A stretch of DNA of 64,000 bases from Saxidomus purpurata (taxonomy: Eukaryota; Mollusca; Bivalvia; Venerida; Veneridae). A program made the position numbers and the translations under genes. The notes under the pieces were generated by a model. It was given only the letters and a program-made list of their open reading frames with translations, did no database searches and had not been told where the DNA came from. Location: contig JAFMSR010000012.1 of assembly GCA_022818135.1 (NCBI GenBank), positions 24,801,064 to 24,865,063 on the forward strand, written 5' to 3'. Position 1 is the first letter of the stretch. Every line of letters begins with the position of its first letter. Shown here in pieces: positions 12,791 through 24,540 of the stretch.

Positions 12791-13866
12791 GTGGTCAAAG
12801 AAAAGGCCTCTGTGAAGTACAACGCCGTTCTCCCGTTACTCGCCGGGTTCTCCCGATATTTAGACCCTTACCCCGGCGAAGCTCTAAAACCCAAATCTCC
12901 CGATAAATCAAAATTTTGTCTTGAAAGAAAAGAAAACCATAAAATTGTTAAATACCCACTTAAGTCCAAGTTTGAATATACAAAGTCAAAACCTTGACAC
13001 GCGAGATCGATAATTGGTTGATTAGGTGACGAAAGTCGGTTCTTTATTACGCTAGTTAGTGTTAATTGTCAGTAACATCTGGTCAATGCCCGGGGTAATA
13101 CTTAGCGCCTGACTGACGTAACTGATGTTTGCAACAAGATGACACGTCAGGACAAGGTCTTTCAAATAGTATATATTGTATTAAGAATCTCTTTGTTGGT
13201 CAAATTGATTGGTAAAATATTGAGATATACGTAGATATAAAGTTTCAATATTTTCTTTCTTTTTCCAAAATTGCGGGTACCCGGATGTTTGTCACGTGAT
13301 CCGAGGCAAGTTATTTATCGTATTACGCCGTTTCTGGACCATACTATTTGAAAGACCTTGGTCAGAATTATTAAATATGATTATATGATACTTTTAATGT
13401 ACTAGTTGATTAAAAGATTATGTACCGCCAGTTGAAAGAAATAAAATTGTTGCTTTTGTTTGTTTTGTTTTGCTTTGTATCCAGATCAAACGTAACTACG
13501 ACATTATTCTTGTCTCATTAAAATTCAGAGAATTTTGTTTGAGTAATAATTTTGCATATGAGAATCAAAGGTTTAAAGTGCTTAAAATGGCGACGCATGT
13601 GTTTACATTAAGTTGAATAAAGTATCATGTATGACGTCAGAAACGCATGTTTTTTGGTTTTCGTTTTTACCCCGTTGTGATGTCCAAAAACCCGGCGATT
13701 TTTCACAAATCTCCCGTTAATGATCCAACTCTAAACGGCATGTATGGTGAAGTAGGAATGTGTAGGTTTTATTGAAAAATGTATATTGAACATATGTGGA
13801 ATTCATAAAATTGATGGACACAAGGCAGACAAAGTTACTGATCTGGTCAAGTGGTCAAAGAAAAGT
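12764..13866. repeat. Region bounded by a 44-bp direct repeat
   Basis: AAGGCAGACAAAGTTACTGA and the following bases through GTGGTCAAAGAAAAG occur at 12764-12807 and again at 13822-13866, nearly identical. The 1-kb interior holds a TIR element (13150-13365) and C-rich blocks with CTCCCG words near both of its ends (12825-12900 and 13680-13720). No coding sequence is recognised. Confidence 0.75.
13150..13365. mobile_element. Short TIR element (MITE)
   Basis: The left arm GACAAGGTCTTTCAAATAGT and the right arm ACTATTTGAAAGACCTTGGT form an inverted repeat of about 22 bases around an AT-rich 170-base centre. No reading frame of note. The target duplication is unclear. Confidence 0.75.
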
Positions 13867-15381
13867 AGGGATGGTAAGGAGTACTCGGTTATTCGCTTAC
13901 TCGATCGAACGTCCGAGTACTCGATTAGTAAAACGGTATTCACGTACTTACATAAAATCATAAATTATCGCTATTTGGTTCTTCAACAAATAGCCTTGAT
14001 TTGTCATTATTATAATTTGGGATTGTTATCAAAACACGCCAGGTGATGTGCGAAAATTCTATTGTTCAATCCGCTAGGTAGGCCCCAAAATGCAAAATAC
14101 GAGTTGACAGTTTGACATGCAGGTATTGTTATGATTCTATGATACTCATGATTTTAACAAAACAATATAGATGTAAGATTCATCAAAGATGATATTGGGT
14201 TGTAGTTTTCACAGTTTGTTTAAAATAAAGTGTATTTTAGCAATTATACAATGTCGCCTTTGCGTTTGTTCCAGAAACTGTAAATGCGGGTCTCGTAATT
14301 TAAAGTCTAGACGACTTAATAAGCTAATTATGCCAGAAGTTAAACACGTATGCGGAGAAAAGATAATTATTATAGCAACATTTTATAAATTGATCATAAA
14401 ACTAGTACGGTACTTTGATGAGACTGTAACCTCCTTAGAGTAACCCCCTTAGAGTAACCTCCCTTAGCCCTGGTTTCCCAATAAATGCTAATTTTAATAT
14501 TGATGGATTTTCCAATATACTAGGGATTAAGAAGACAAAAACACATTTGAAATTTACCTTGTCTGTCGTTTTCTTGAATTTATTTTACTACAGTAGATTC
14601 TGGTTATTTGCATACCCAATTTGTCAGACTAAAATATGCAAATATCCGGAATATGTGTATATCTGAAAATCACGTATTTGGCAGTTCGGACACGCTGCGT
14701 ATTTGGTAGTTCGGACACGCTTCTATCACCATACAGTATATCGAAATGATAAATAGTGACAAATAAACATATCTAGCATTTTGTTCCATTCCATTTACCT
14801 CAGATAATATGACCTCGTCCATGTTTTTGCAAGACATTAAAAGTTTTTGTAACTGCGTAAATGAATCTCGTTTTAACAAGTAAGATTAAATAACCATCCA
14901 GTGGATAATTTAGTAAACTCTGCAGCAAAAAACCCTGTGATGGATGAATACTGATGCTGAATCTCAATTTTCATCTGACTAGTGCATCATTACTTTTATC
15001 ATGGTAAACCGCCTACATTTCAAAATCTATGTACATCATCCTTTCATTGGCACAGAAAATGATTTAACTTCTTCTCGTTTTCTATTGACAGGTATATCAA
15101 CAGCTACAGCAAAATTTTTTTTTATACAAAACCTAAAATAACATCAGATGATAGTAAGTGTGAACCAACTAAGACTATAGATGGGAACATTCCGCTGACA
15201 GTCCATCAGTCGTTTCAATGCTTTGATTAAAACTTGCCGCCACTGTAGCTCAATACATTGCACTGTGGTAAAGAGTGGGTTTTTCGAGGTTGCATTAATT
15301 ATGCTTGATAAATAATTATTAGTTATCCCTAAAGAGACCTCTAGATCAATTTATGTAAAAACAGTTATAAATAATTCATTG
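13867..15381. other. Non-coding stretch
   Basis: Short reading frames here (near 13786-14046, 14189-14443 and 14670-14879) show no domain, composition or splice context that supports coding. A small duplication of TTTGG(C/T)AGTTCGGACACGCT is present at 14677-14720. Otherwise unannotated AT-rich sequence. Confidence 0.4.
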
Positions 15382-15680
15382 TAAAGTTCCAGGAGCAAAA
15401 ATACAATAACCCTTAATTTGTACCAAAAACATTCCTAACTTAGCTTTTTAAATTGAAAAGTACATATAAAAAATATAGTGAAAATTTGTTTTCAATGCTG
15501 TTGCAAAAATATTTGAAGACAAGCTTTTGGCAACTTTTTTTCATGAAGAAATGACTTGAATACTAAAAACAGACATAAGTAAACATTGTTTTAGAGTGAA
15601 TAGAACATGGTACTACACTTATCCTATCAGTAGATGTATTTTTTGGTATCAGTAAATTCAAAGTGATCCTGGGACTTTAA
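15382..15680. mobile_element. MITE with TAAAGTCCCAGGA-type TIRs
   Basis: The left end TAAAGTTCCAGGAGC and right end GATCCTGGGACTTTAAG are inverted copies. The interior matches the element at 37986-38320 over long stretches (for example AATAGAACATGGTACTA and ATCCTATCAGTA), confirming a dispersed family about 300 bases long. Confidence 0.8.
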
Positions 15681-16679
15681 GCTTAAATTCAGTCCCCAGA
15701 GTAATACAATTTTTTCTGGTTGAAGAAAAAACAAAACATTTTGCACTCAAGTTGAGCTTAGTATGAATTTAAGTTCTATAACTGACGAGCTAAAAATTTA
15801 AAACGGCAGTTTGTTTCACCAAAACATTAAAACGGTATAGTTTGTTTACTGAAATCACTTGCTTTTTTCAGACGTTCCCTAAAAAAAACAACCCACCAAA
15901 TCTGTTCTGACAAGACAGACTCTTGAACAGTGCTCAACAAATAAACACATACCTTACTCAAAAAACGATAAATAAACTAAAGCCCCCTGACGTAACTCCA
16001 CACCTAAGAAATTTCATGAATCAAAGTGTAAGAACAATAAGTATAAAGTAATTATGTTATTTATGTATCGATCAGAATTAGGCAGTCATGATTTGGCGGA
16101 GATTTATTCAGCTTTAACCTGGCATTTTTTGCACAAACAAAACAATTAACAGGGAAGCATCATCACAGGAGAGTTTCTGCTTTCATTTTCATGCAGGTCT
16201 TTAAATTTCTTAATTACCATTTCAACACCCACCCTTGAACAAAATGGCAGAATAGAAACCTGTAATTATTATGTTATTTATTATTTTAGGTGAAATGAAA
16301 CATATGTTTACAGGTGAAGCAAGTAAATATCACCATGTGGTTTTCATAGCAATAACTTAAACAGAGTCAAAGTGCTACTGACTTGAAAGAGACACGAAAA
16401 CTAAGAGTTTTTTTCTACGAGCTACAAAAATGCACTAACAAGCTTGGGGTCGAGCCTTCAAAAACATTACAAATCTATAAAAGTAACACTTCTGTCAAAA
16501 TTAATAACATAATAACCTGTGTAATGATTCTATAACAAACATTTCGCATAACTTTAGAAGTCTGTCTTCTTTAATGAATGCAAAATCTATAAAGGAAGCT
16601 CTGCGGAACACAGAAAGGAATTGGTTAGGAATTATTAATGCTTTACTGCTTGTTCACGTAGCTTCACACAAGAACCTAG
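15681..16679. other. Non-coding stretch
   Basis: AT-rich sequence with no recognisable exon, RNA gene or clear repeat boundary. Confidence 0.4.
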
Positions 16680-16830
16680 ACATGTAGAGTCCACCTTTGT
16701 GGTCAGGTGGTTAGAGTTGCTGATTTAAAAAGAGTGCAGTCTCATTGAATGTGTGGGACCAGCTACAGATCATGTCACATTTTTGTGAGAAACTCCTTTA
16801 AGAGTCTTCTTGCTGCTAAAATAGGTAGAA
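16680..16830 (+). mobile_element. tRNA-derived SINE fragment (family with GTGGTTAGAGTTGCTGATTT)
   Basis: Shows an A-box-like GGTGGTTAGAGTTGCTGATT and then the family body GAGAAACT...AGAGTCTTCTTGC in degenerate form. The same family recurs in either orientation at 33665, 43022, 45370, 47025, 47620, 55860 and 60350. Confidence 0.6.
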
Positions 16831-17764
16831 AGTAAATTCCTGTAAAATTTTACAATATTTATGATAATTTTAGCTCTTTTCACAAATTTTCCACTTCCCC
16901 AAATTAAAAACTCGCAATAGATTTGTTTCACATAGATCTACTATTAGATAATTTTCATAAAATTCGCAAATAAGCGTCTGCTCAAATATTGTAAAGTTTT
17001 CATCAAATTAAAGTTACTTAATTTACAGTATCCCATATTATTTTTTTCTATACAGAAACTAAGTATTGAGACAGAGAAGGAAATCACTTATGTTGAATTT
17101 GAAGATAGAGAGCAACCTAGCTGCCGATAGATTTATTTTAGTAGCAAACATGCACCATTCCACGATTATTGCACAAATATATTGGGTATCCTAAGGATCA
17201 AAACTCTCTTATATAGTTTGAATTTGAACCTTGAGCTGCAACCTTCGTGTGTTTTCCTTGGTTTTAACCATTTTTTACAATAAGCTAGAAGTACATTCAC
17301 GGCTCCGTGCTCGAAAGCGGACTTAACTTTTTATGCATTGGCTGTAAAGTTTTGTGTACACAAATGTCTGTTATATCACCGTCACATTATCCTTACTCTA
17401 TTGTAGTGAACTTTTACTGTCAGTAACAAATAATTCAAAGAAAACTACTTTACATGCAGAAACAATAAAGCAATTAAAGGTACCAATAACAAATTAACAT
17501 GTCCTTGCCATGATGGTGTAAAATATGACTGAAAAATTAATAAATTATTCATAAAAACAGAAGCATTTGGGAAATCTACGAGCCAAACTGAAACATGTGC
17601 CTACACACGTCCCTGTGAAAACTTACAGGTTTCTTGCCTCCTGGGAGAGACAAAACGACAAGTTGAAACTTTTCTGCAGCACTTTAATTAAATCTGGTTA
17701 ATAACCCTGACAAATTCTAAAATGGACTCCTCCATCCTTCAATTTGGGGAGTCCCATTAGTTGT

Positions 17765-17845
17765 TTAAAGGGGTGTTCAGTGAGAATGTATTGACCGAAT
17801 AAAGAGCTGTGCAGATCATGATCTGCACTGGTCACAGAACAATAG
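17765..17845. repeat. Fragment of GATCATGATC-type MITE
   Basis: GGGGTGTTCAGTGAGAATG followed by GTGCAGATCATGATCTGCAC, a half element whose central loop is deleted so that the two palindrome arms touch. Confidence 0.75.
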
Positions 17846-18119
17846 TATTTTCTGTTAGCATAGTAAAAGCTAACCCCAACAGAAATTTTAAGGACACAAC
17901 ATAATAATTAATTCTCTCTAATTACACTACTAGATTTGAACAATTAACTAGTCCTTGTTAATTCATTCCAACATTACAATTTGCCACAGCTTTAATTAAG
18001 TTAAACAATTAATTGAATTCCAATGTATCACAAAATCTGCCTGATAACCAAATTGTTCGAGTGTCACCTTTCATACAGCTTTTTTTTGGTATCTTAACAA
18101 TGTGAAACTATTTCTTTGC

Positions 18120-18520
18120 TTACTAGCTGATAGGTCTCTTATACGTCTGTGCTTGACCTCTGACCCCTGACCTATGACAGACTGACCAAAAAATCAATTA
18201 GGGTCGGCTACTGACCATGAGCAATATTACCAGCAAGGTTCATGGCATTCTCAGTTGCCGAGTGGAATCTTCTTTTTACCAAGTTTACCTGTGACCTTGA
18301 CCTTTGATCAGCTGACACAAAATCATACCTAATAAGACAAACAAAGTTTGAAGATCCTAGGCCAAAGCATTCTAACGTTATTGAGTGAAAACCGTATTGC
18401 GAATGGCTGACAGACAGAGGGATGAACAACCAACACCCTACAATGATATGCCCTTTCTGATGATCATGATCTGCATGGCAGACTCATTTGCTTACAGCAG
18501 AAAAACTCTAAATTGTATAA
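18120..18520. repeat. Dispersed repeat with TGACCTTGACCTTTGATC plus MITE scrap
   Basis: Contains one TGTGACCTTGACCTTTGATC (about 18289), a GACAGACAGAGGGATGAAC tail like the tail of the 178-bp arrays, and a MITE scrap with GATCATGATCTGCATGGC at 18459-18478. It appears to be a single-unit relative of the array at 18986. Confidence 0.55.
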
Positions 18521-18985
18521 TCTACATGAATGGTTTCAGGTAAAATGCTTGCGAAGAAGTGACCAAAACCAAATTGATCATCAAACTACTGGCAGACAAC
18601 AACTGGCAGAATGAAAACCTAAGATTTTGTGTAAGTTGCAGTGGTCTCATTCAAATGTGTTTCTATTAAAGACAAAAGGGCCAAGATGGCCTTATAAAAC
18701 TCACCTGGCTACCATTGGCTATAATACAAGATCGGCAATAGCAGAAAGGGTAAATTTTGACCAGGGGGTCCGGATTTGAACAATCTTGGTACAAGTCCAC
18801 AAGGCAATGATACATGCTAAATATCTAAGCTCTAAGTTTTTCCTTTTTGTTGCCATGGCAACCAGAGTTCTGCATTGAATGGAATTATTTGAACAACTTT
18901 GATAGAGCTTCATGCAAAGAACATCCCTGCAAAGTTTCATTAATACTGGCCCAGTGGTTTCAGAGGAGATATTGTTTTAAAGAAC

Positions 18986-20035
18986 AAGAGCTGTCCCTCA
19001 CAAGTGATGAATGCCCCCGAAAGAGGTGTCTAACAGTCTGTGTCCTCTCCATGTGCTGAATAAATGTGCTATGTAATTTTAAAATCCTTCCATGCATGAC
19101 AGAGTTACCATGCAAACAGTATTCCATTACTTTTAAATACTGTGACCTTGACCTTTGAGGTAGGAACATGGTTCTTGCAGACAACACATGTCTTGACATC
19201 TTGATGTGCTGAACATTAAATTTTGTGCAAAGTTATTTTTAAATCAATCAATGCATGACAAAGTTACAATCCGGACACAAATGTATGCATATATACAGGA
19301 TTCCATTACCTATAAACACAAGTGTGACCTTGACCTTTGAGGTAGGGACATGGGTCTTGCATGCGACATATCGGCCTGATGTGCTGAACATTGGTGCCAA
19401 GTTATTTTTAAATCAATCAATGCATGACAAAGTTATAGGCCGGTCACAAATGTATGCATATACAGGATTCCATTACCTAAAAACTCTAAGTTTGACCTTG
19501 ACCTTTGAGGTAGGGACAAGAGTTTTGCACATGACACGTCATCTTGATGTGCTAGATATTTGTGCCAAGTATTTTCAAAATCCTTCAATGCATGACAAAG
19601 TTACAGTCCGGACACGAATGTGTGCATATATGCATATATAGAGGAATCCATTACCTTCAAACTCTAAGTGTGACCTTGACCTTTGAGGTAGGGGCTTAGG
19701 TCTTGCACGCGACATGTCGTTTTGATGTGCTAGACATTTGTGCAAAGTTATTTTAAAATCCTTCAATGCATGACAAAGTTACAGTCGGACACAAATGTGT
19801 GCATATATACAGGATTACATTACCTAAAAACTCTAAGTGTGATCTTGACCTTTGAGGTAGGGACGTGGGCCTTGCCTGCGACACATTGGATTGACGTGCT
19901 AGACATTTGTGCCAAGTTACTTCAACAATCGTTCAATGCATGACAAAGTTACAGTCCGGACAAGAGTGGGGACGCACAGACGGACAGTGCAATTTTAATA
20001 TGCCACCCTTTGGGGCATAAAAAGTAAACGGATGT
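18986..20035. repeat. ~178-bp tandem array with TGACCTTGACCTTT in each unit (copy 2)
   Basis: Header CAAGAGCTGTCCCTCACAAG, then five units carrying the TGACCTTGACCTTT word near 19141, 19323, 19491, 19669 and 19838 (spacing 168-182 bases), then a GGACGCACAGACGGACAG tail and TTTTAATATGCCACCC. Header and tail match those of the array at 40461-43020, so both are copies of one bounded element. A CCAGGTGAGCTAATAAAA block follows at 20088-20105. Confidence 0.93.
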
Positions 20036-20105
20036 ACAATGTACGCCAGAGGGTGAGCAATCCTAATAGATCGCCCTGGCACAAAGTGCCAGGTGAGCTA
20101 ATAAA

Positions 20106-22084
20106 AAGTGCACTGTATTCTATCTACTGGTCTTAATTTACAGGATGGTCTGTATTTGAAGGTGGTCTTGACTAATCTATCTCTTCCACTTGTCTAGTTT
20201 TCAAAAGACATCATATTCCATGAACCATACCAGATGTTCCGGGCTGTAACATGTAAATCATGTTTTATCTTTTAATTTTCTTTCACATTAATCATTGTAA
20301 CATGTCATCTCAAGATAAACATATGTTTTTTTCATTTCCCATTAAAACAGTTCACACTATCAAAGAAAAAACTTTTGTAAAAGTTCTTCAACCCTATGAA
20401 ATGGCTTTAATACTAAAATGTTCTTTATGGTCACAAGCTATATGCCCTCAGGCAGCTCCCTAAGGCACAACAAGATGGCCACGAAAGGCCTGTATCTCTC
20501 ACCTAAGTCAACAAAGAATAACTGCAACATTCTTGTTCAATCGAGGAATGAATTTATTAATAGCTATGAAAGAACAGTGAACACTTTTCGCGTAGTGCAT
20601 TTCTTTCATCATTAATGTCACTTCTTCCTAGAGAATAATTGTTATCATTCCTTGAAATATCATTAAAAAAATTATGTATTACTTTTAAAACATGTGCTTT
20701 TAATATCAAAAGTAACATTATGTACAAAATTTAATAATGGTCAATTTCGCCAGTAAGACATGTTTTAAACTTCTACAAGTAACTGTAACTTCCAAAGTGT
20801 TCATGATCCCTTAACAAATCAATACATAAATGCTGAAGTATCAATTTATCATCTATTAGCATACAAATTCAGCAGTAATTGAGAAGATTTAGGTTTATCA
20901 AGAAATTATCAGGATCATTTAATTCTTGAAAATTGATCTCTCACTATCAAATTAAATCTGGTACGCCAACAGGTATGAACTGGAAATGCTGAAATATTCC
21001 ATAAAATGTGTAATCCTTTCTAAAGGCGGCACCTTTCTTGAAACATTTCATATGCTTCCAACTGAGCTTTAGAATTTGTTAACTAGTAAGTATTTTGCAC
21101 CATTTCTTACCATGCTGGAATGAACAAACAAACGAATGAATGAATGGTGTTGTATGGAACATCAACTTCCAAGGTTATAAAGCGCGCATCTTTGTATAAA
21201 AATTTAATATGCATGAATGTCTTTAAGTGTTGAAACTATGTTAATTGCACTGATGTGCGGCCACCTCCTTGGTGGTTTGAGTCCCCACTTACATAGGGCT
21301 TTACCATGTTTGCAGGGACCTCAGCTCATGAAGCCCATTTAGCGTGCTTTTTACAATACAGAGGGTGCAAGAGTGCAACGCTGGCACCTACACACTGACC
21401 CCCCACTACAGCCGTATTTACCATGCTGGTGGCAAGTGATGCTGCCTATGTGACTGTGTAGAGCATGATAAGCCTACAGATGTGATCAATTAGCAAAAAT
21501 GTTGTAACCCCCGCTACATAAAACCTGACTGCAGATTATGAAAATTCTGAATCACCATTTGGTTTATTTATAAGAAAATGGGCAAATGGTCCTACTGGGC
21601 ACCGATATGTGTTTGCAGCTCATCACACAGGATTAAAGTCTACGAGGATTAAAGTCTGTAACACTTCTTCGACACATAAAAACGAGATTTCATCAACACA
21701 ACTAACCTTTTTAAAAGATATGTCTTGTTTTCGATCATTTATCTACTAGAATATTATATTAAGGTGGACAGACGACAGACCTACGTTAACCATAAGCTTC
21801 CTTAATCCACAGATAATGGATGGGAACATTAAAAGGTCAGTAAACTATATCTCAAGTGTATAAAGGAGCTAAAAAGTTGTCTTCAAGACAGCATTATTAC
21901 CATGATGTAATCTTTCACAACAGTCAAATCCCTTCTGGAAGCAACAGATTTTTTTTCTCTCCAACTTGCAGACAGACAACAAATAATACAACTCTGAAGG
22001 TAATGATCTGGCTTTTTATCCAGTTGAACCTGTAAAAACAGTTACCTGAATTCAAGAGTCACTCAGCTTGATTGTTATAATACT
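20106..22084. other. Non-coding stretch
   Basis: No exon recognised. About 21240-21460 has a B-box-like GGTTTGAGTCCCC and repeat-like text but no clear SINE boundary. The remainder is AT-rich unique-looking sequence. Confidence 0.35.
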
Positions 22085-22470
22085 CATCAAGTACCGAATA
22101 AAGACCACCCTGTGAATAAAGACCACCCTGTGAATAAAGACCACCCTGTGAATAAAGACAACCTGTGAATATAGACCACCTTGTGAATAAAGACCACCTG
22201 TGAATATAGACCTCCCAGTAGGGAGAAAACCTTGTTACTACAGATATTGTAGAAACACCTGTGAATAAAGACCACCCTTTGAATATAGACCACCTTGTGA
22301 ATAAAGACCACCTGTGAATATAGACCACCTTGTGAATAAAGACCACCTGTGAATATAGACCACCTTGTGAATAAAGACCACCTGTAAATATAGACCTCCC
22401 AGCAGGGAGAAAACCTTGTTACTACAGACATTGTAGAAACACCTGTGAATAAAGACCACCACAGCTTCTT
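22085..22470. repeat. Minisatellite of ~18-bp units with a 184-bp higher-order period
   Basis: GTGAATAAAGACCACC or GTGAATATAGACCACC is repeated about 16 times. A longer block starting TAGACCTCCCAG and continuing through GGGAGAAAACCTTGTTACTA occurs at 22207 and at 22391, giving a second period of 184 bases. The repetitive reading frames this creates on the minus strand are an artefact. Confidence 0.95.
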
Positions 22471-22489
22471 CCAGTCAGTGGTCTTCATT

Positions 22490-22660
22490 TACAAGTTTGA
22501 CTGTTAGTTCACACTGTTGTAACAATATTGATTATTTATGGAGAACTTCAAATTAGCAAAATGATGAATTCACAAAGGAGTGCCTTCGCAAAATAAAACG
22601 TGAAAATAAAGTTCTCACAAATATTTTATGATTTACAGTATGAGGCTGCTGAACACAAGT
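22490..22660. repeat. Dispersed repeat also present at 50190-50315
   Basis: Shares GTTCACACTGT(T/G)GTAACA, GAACTT(C/T)(A/G)AATTAG and TTCACAAAGGAGTGC with the segment at 50190-50315, in the same order and orientation. No reading frame or TIR seen. Confidence 0.7.
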
Positions 22661-22798
22661 TTGACTGTACTTCTGGATCTATGAGAGTTTCAACCAATTT
22701 TCTAAACAAATATTTTGCATTTGTTTGAATACAAAGCGGTTTTGAAAAGTTTGAAAAAAAATCACTACAGTAGTCGGAACGTAACAGTTGTCAAAATT

Positions 22799-22990
22799 TG
22801 CGTATATCGTGCGTATAACGTGCGTGCAACGTGCGTATAACGTGCGTATAACGTGCGTGCACTCATCGTGTATTTTGTCAATCGTATATCGTGTATCATA
22901 TCGTATCATTCATCGTGCAACGTGCACCATATACTATACACGATATACGATTCGCGATGCACGATAATCCATACGGTATACGTGCATTTA
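22799..22990. repeat. Left subterminal CGTGCG/ATATCG repeats
   Basis: Irregular 12-18 base words built on CGTGCGTATAACGTGCGT, then words of the form TATCGTGTATC, then the inverse CACGATATACGATTCGCGAT. CpG-rich compared with the AT-rich surroundings. Confidence 0.85.
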
Positions 22991-23342
22991 ATCGATGGTG
23001 TATTTCGTAGTTAATCGTTTTACTTAGCGTGCACATCTCCCCCCAAAAAAAGTGCTGATTTCAGTTTATATTATTTAGTGTAATTGCGAGCGAGAAAGAC
23101 TTCCGGGACAGGTCGAAGACATTTTCACCTCATATCCGAAATTTAGGCCTATTTTTGCAACGGAAAGGACATCTTTTTTATCTAAACTGCTGTTGTCAAT
23201 GCATTCCTTAAAGTGCAGCAGACAAGGTACGCCTGTATCGAAGCAACATATCGTGGGTATGATGTTAACAAGTGTTTTATTGGCTATATGCAAATAATAC
23301 GCCGAATCAACTACACTTTTACGAAAATATTAAAAGTCCGAA

Positions 23343-23412
23343 GCCATCCAAAACGTCCCCAAAACAAAACGTCCCCAGACCACAACGTCCCCCATATGAC
23401 CAAAACGTCCCC
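23343..23412. repeat. AAAACGTCCCC minisatellite
   Basis: AACGTCCCC occurs four times with 7-14 base spacers. It is a low-complexity repeat inside the 5.5-kb element. Confidence 0.85.
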
Positions 23413-23829
23413 TATACTGCCTGATTGGAATAATATATCCGTTAGCTGACATAAAGAGAAAGGTAATTAGGTAGTGTCTTTGACTGATTAATTAGTTTGA
23501 GTCTCATCAAATGCCTCATTGTCATTCAAAACAGGGTCTGAATATTGTCCAAAATTAAGGCCTCCAGCTGGCCCTTAGTGCGTTGTCCTCTACTCCTGCC
23601 TACCTGTTTGAACATGAGGCTGGGGTTCGCCCCTTAGACTGGGGCGCCAGGAATAGATTCTCAAATATTGAGTGAAAGTCAAGGTTTTGGTCAGTGAGAT
23701 CATAAAGCACGGCTATTTTGTAAGATCCTCCTACAAGTGCCCTATGAAAACAAAATGATCAAATCTGACATACCGCATCTCGCAAAGTTAGAAACTCAAA
23801 TGATAGATCAGATATTTTTATTCTGGACA

Positions 23830-24540
23830 TCTACATATATACACAGATGGGTCTAAAAATCCAGGCTCTGGTATATTAGCTTCAGCTGTTGTAATCCATC
23901 TAAACATGTATGTTGCCATCATAGGAAGATTGACAAATTATTGTTCCATTTATCAGGAATACTCTATAACCTGTTCCTGCATTTATACCGGAAATGATAA
24001 CAATAGACACTGCATTGAGTTGTCTTTTACAGCATCAACCTAAACAACTTGCTATATTGTATACATTTTCAGATTCACTATCATCTCTGTTCTCAATGAA
24101 ATAAAAAAAACAGTCATTCTAGACCAGAGTTATTGAAAACATTATTATTATTCATAAATTTTATCAATGCCTAAAAACCGGCTTACCAGTTACCAAGTTA
24201 TAGTGCCCAGCTCATGTAGGTTTATGATAATATCTGGTAATGAGAGCAGATGATGCAGACAAAAGGGGCCTGGTTTAGGGGCCATGATCCAGGACATACC
24301 ATACTCACCCACAGAAATATATGCCAGGATTCGAACCACTATCCTGGATGGATGGTGTAGAGAATTGAAACTTAAAACAAACACATTTTGCCGCAAAACA
24401 GTGCGACCTGGCCGTCCTATGGGATACTTGACAAATTACAAAATGGACAAATCAATCACACGTCTTAGGTTGGGCGCAAACTTACTACCAACCAGCTCGG
24501 GTTGGTACATACTTTGGTTTGACCAGGTTTGCATCTAGTG
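23830..24540 (+). pseudogene. Decayed non-LTR retrotransposon fragment (RNase H and downstream region)
   Basis: Translating the plus strand in pieces gives YTDGSKNPGSGILASAVV near 23838, then LAILYTFSDSLSSL near 24048, the second and later motifs of a retroelement RNase H domain. Further on, KSITRLRLGANLLPTSSGWY (24453-24513) is the conserved text found after RNase H in Jockey/CR1-like elements. Frames shift and stops interrupt, so it is dead. No reverse transcriptase part is retained. Confidence 0.7.

Noticed and set aside
19255..19943. Open frames in the 178-bp arrays (also 41779-43144)
   Set aside because: Present on both strands in each unit and simply mirror the repeat.
22059..22488. 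Minus-strand frames rich in WSLFTG repeats
   Set aside because: Produced in all three frames by the 18-base minisatellite; no sign of coding constraint.
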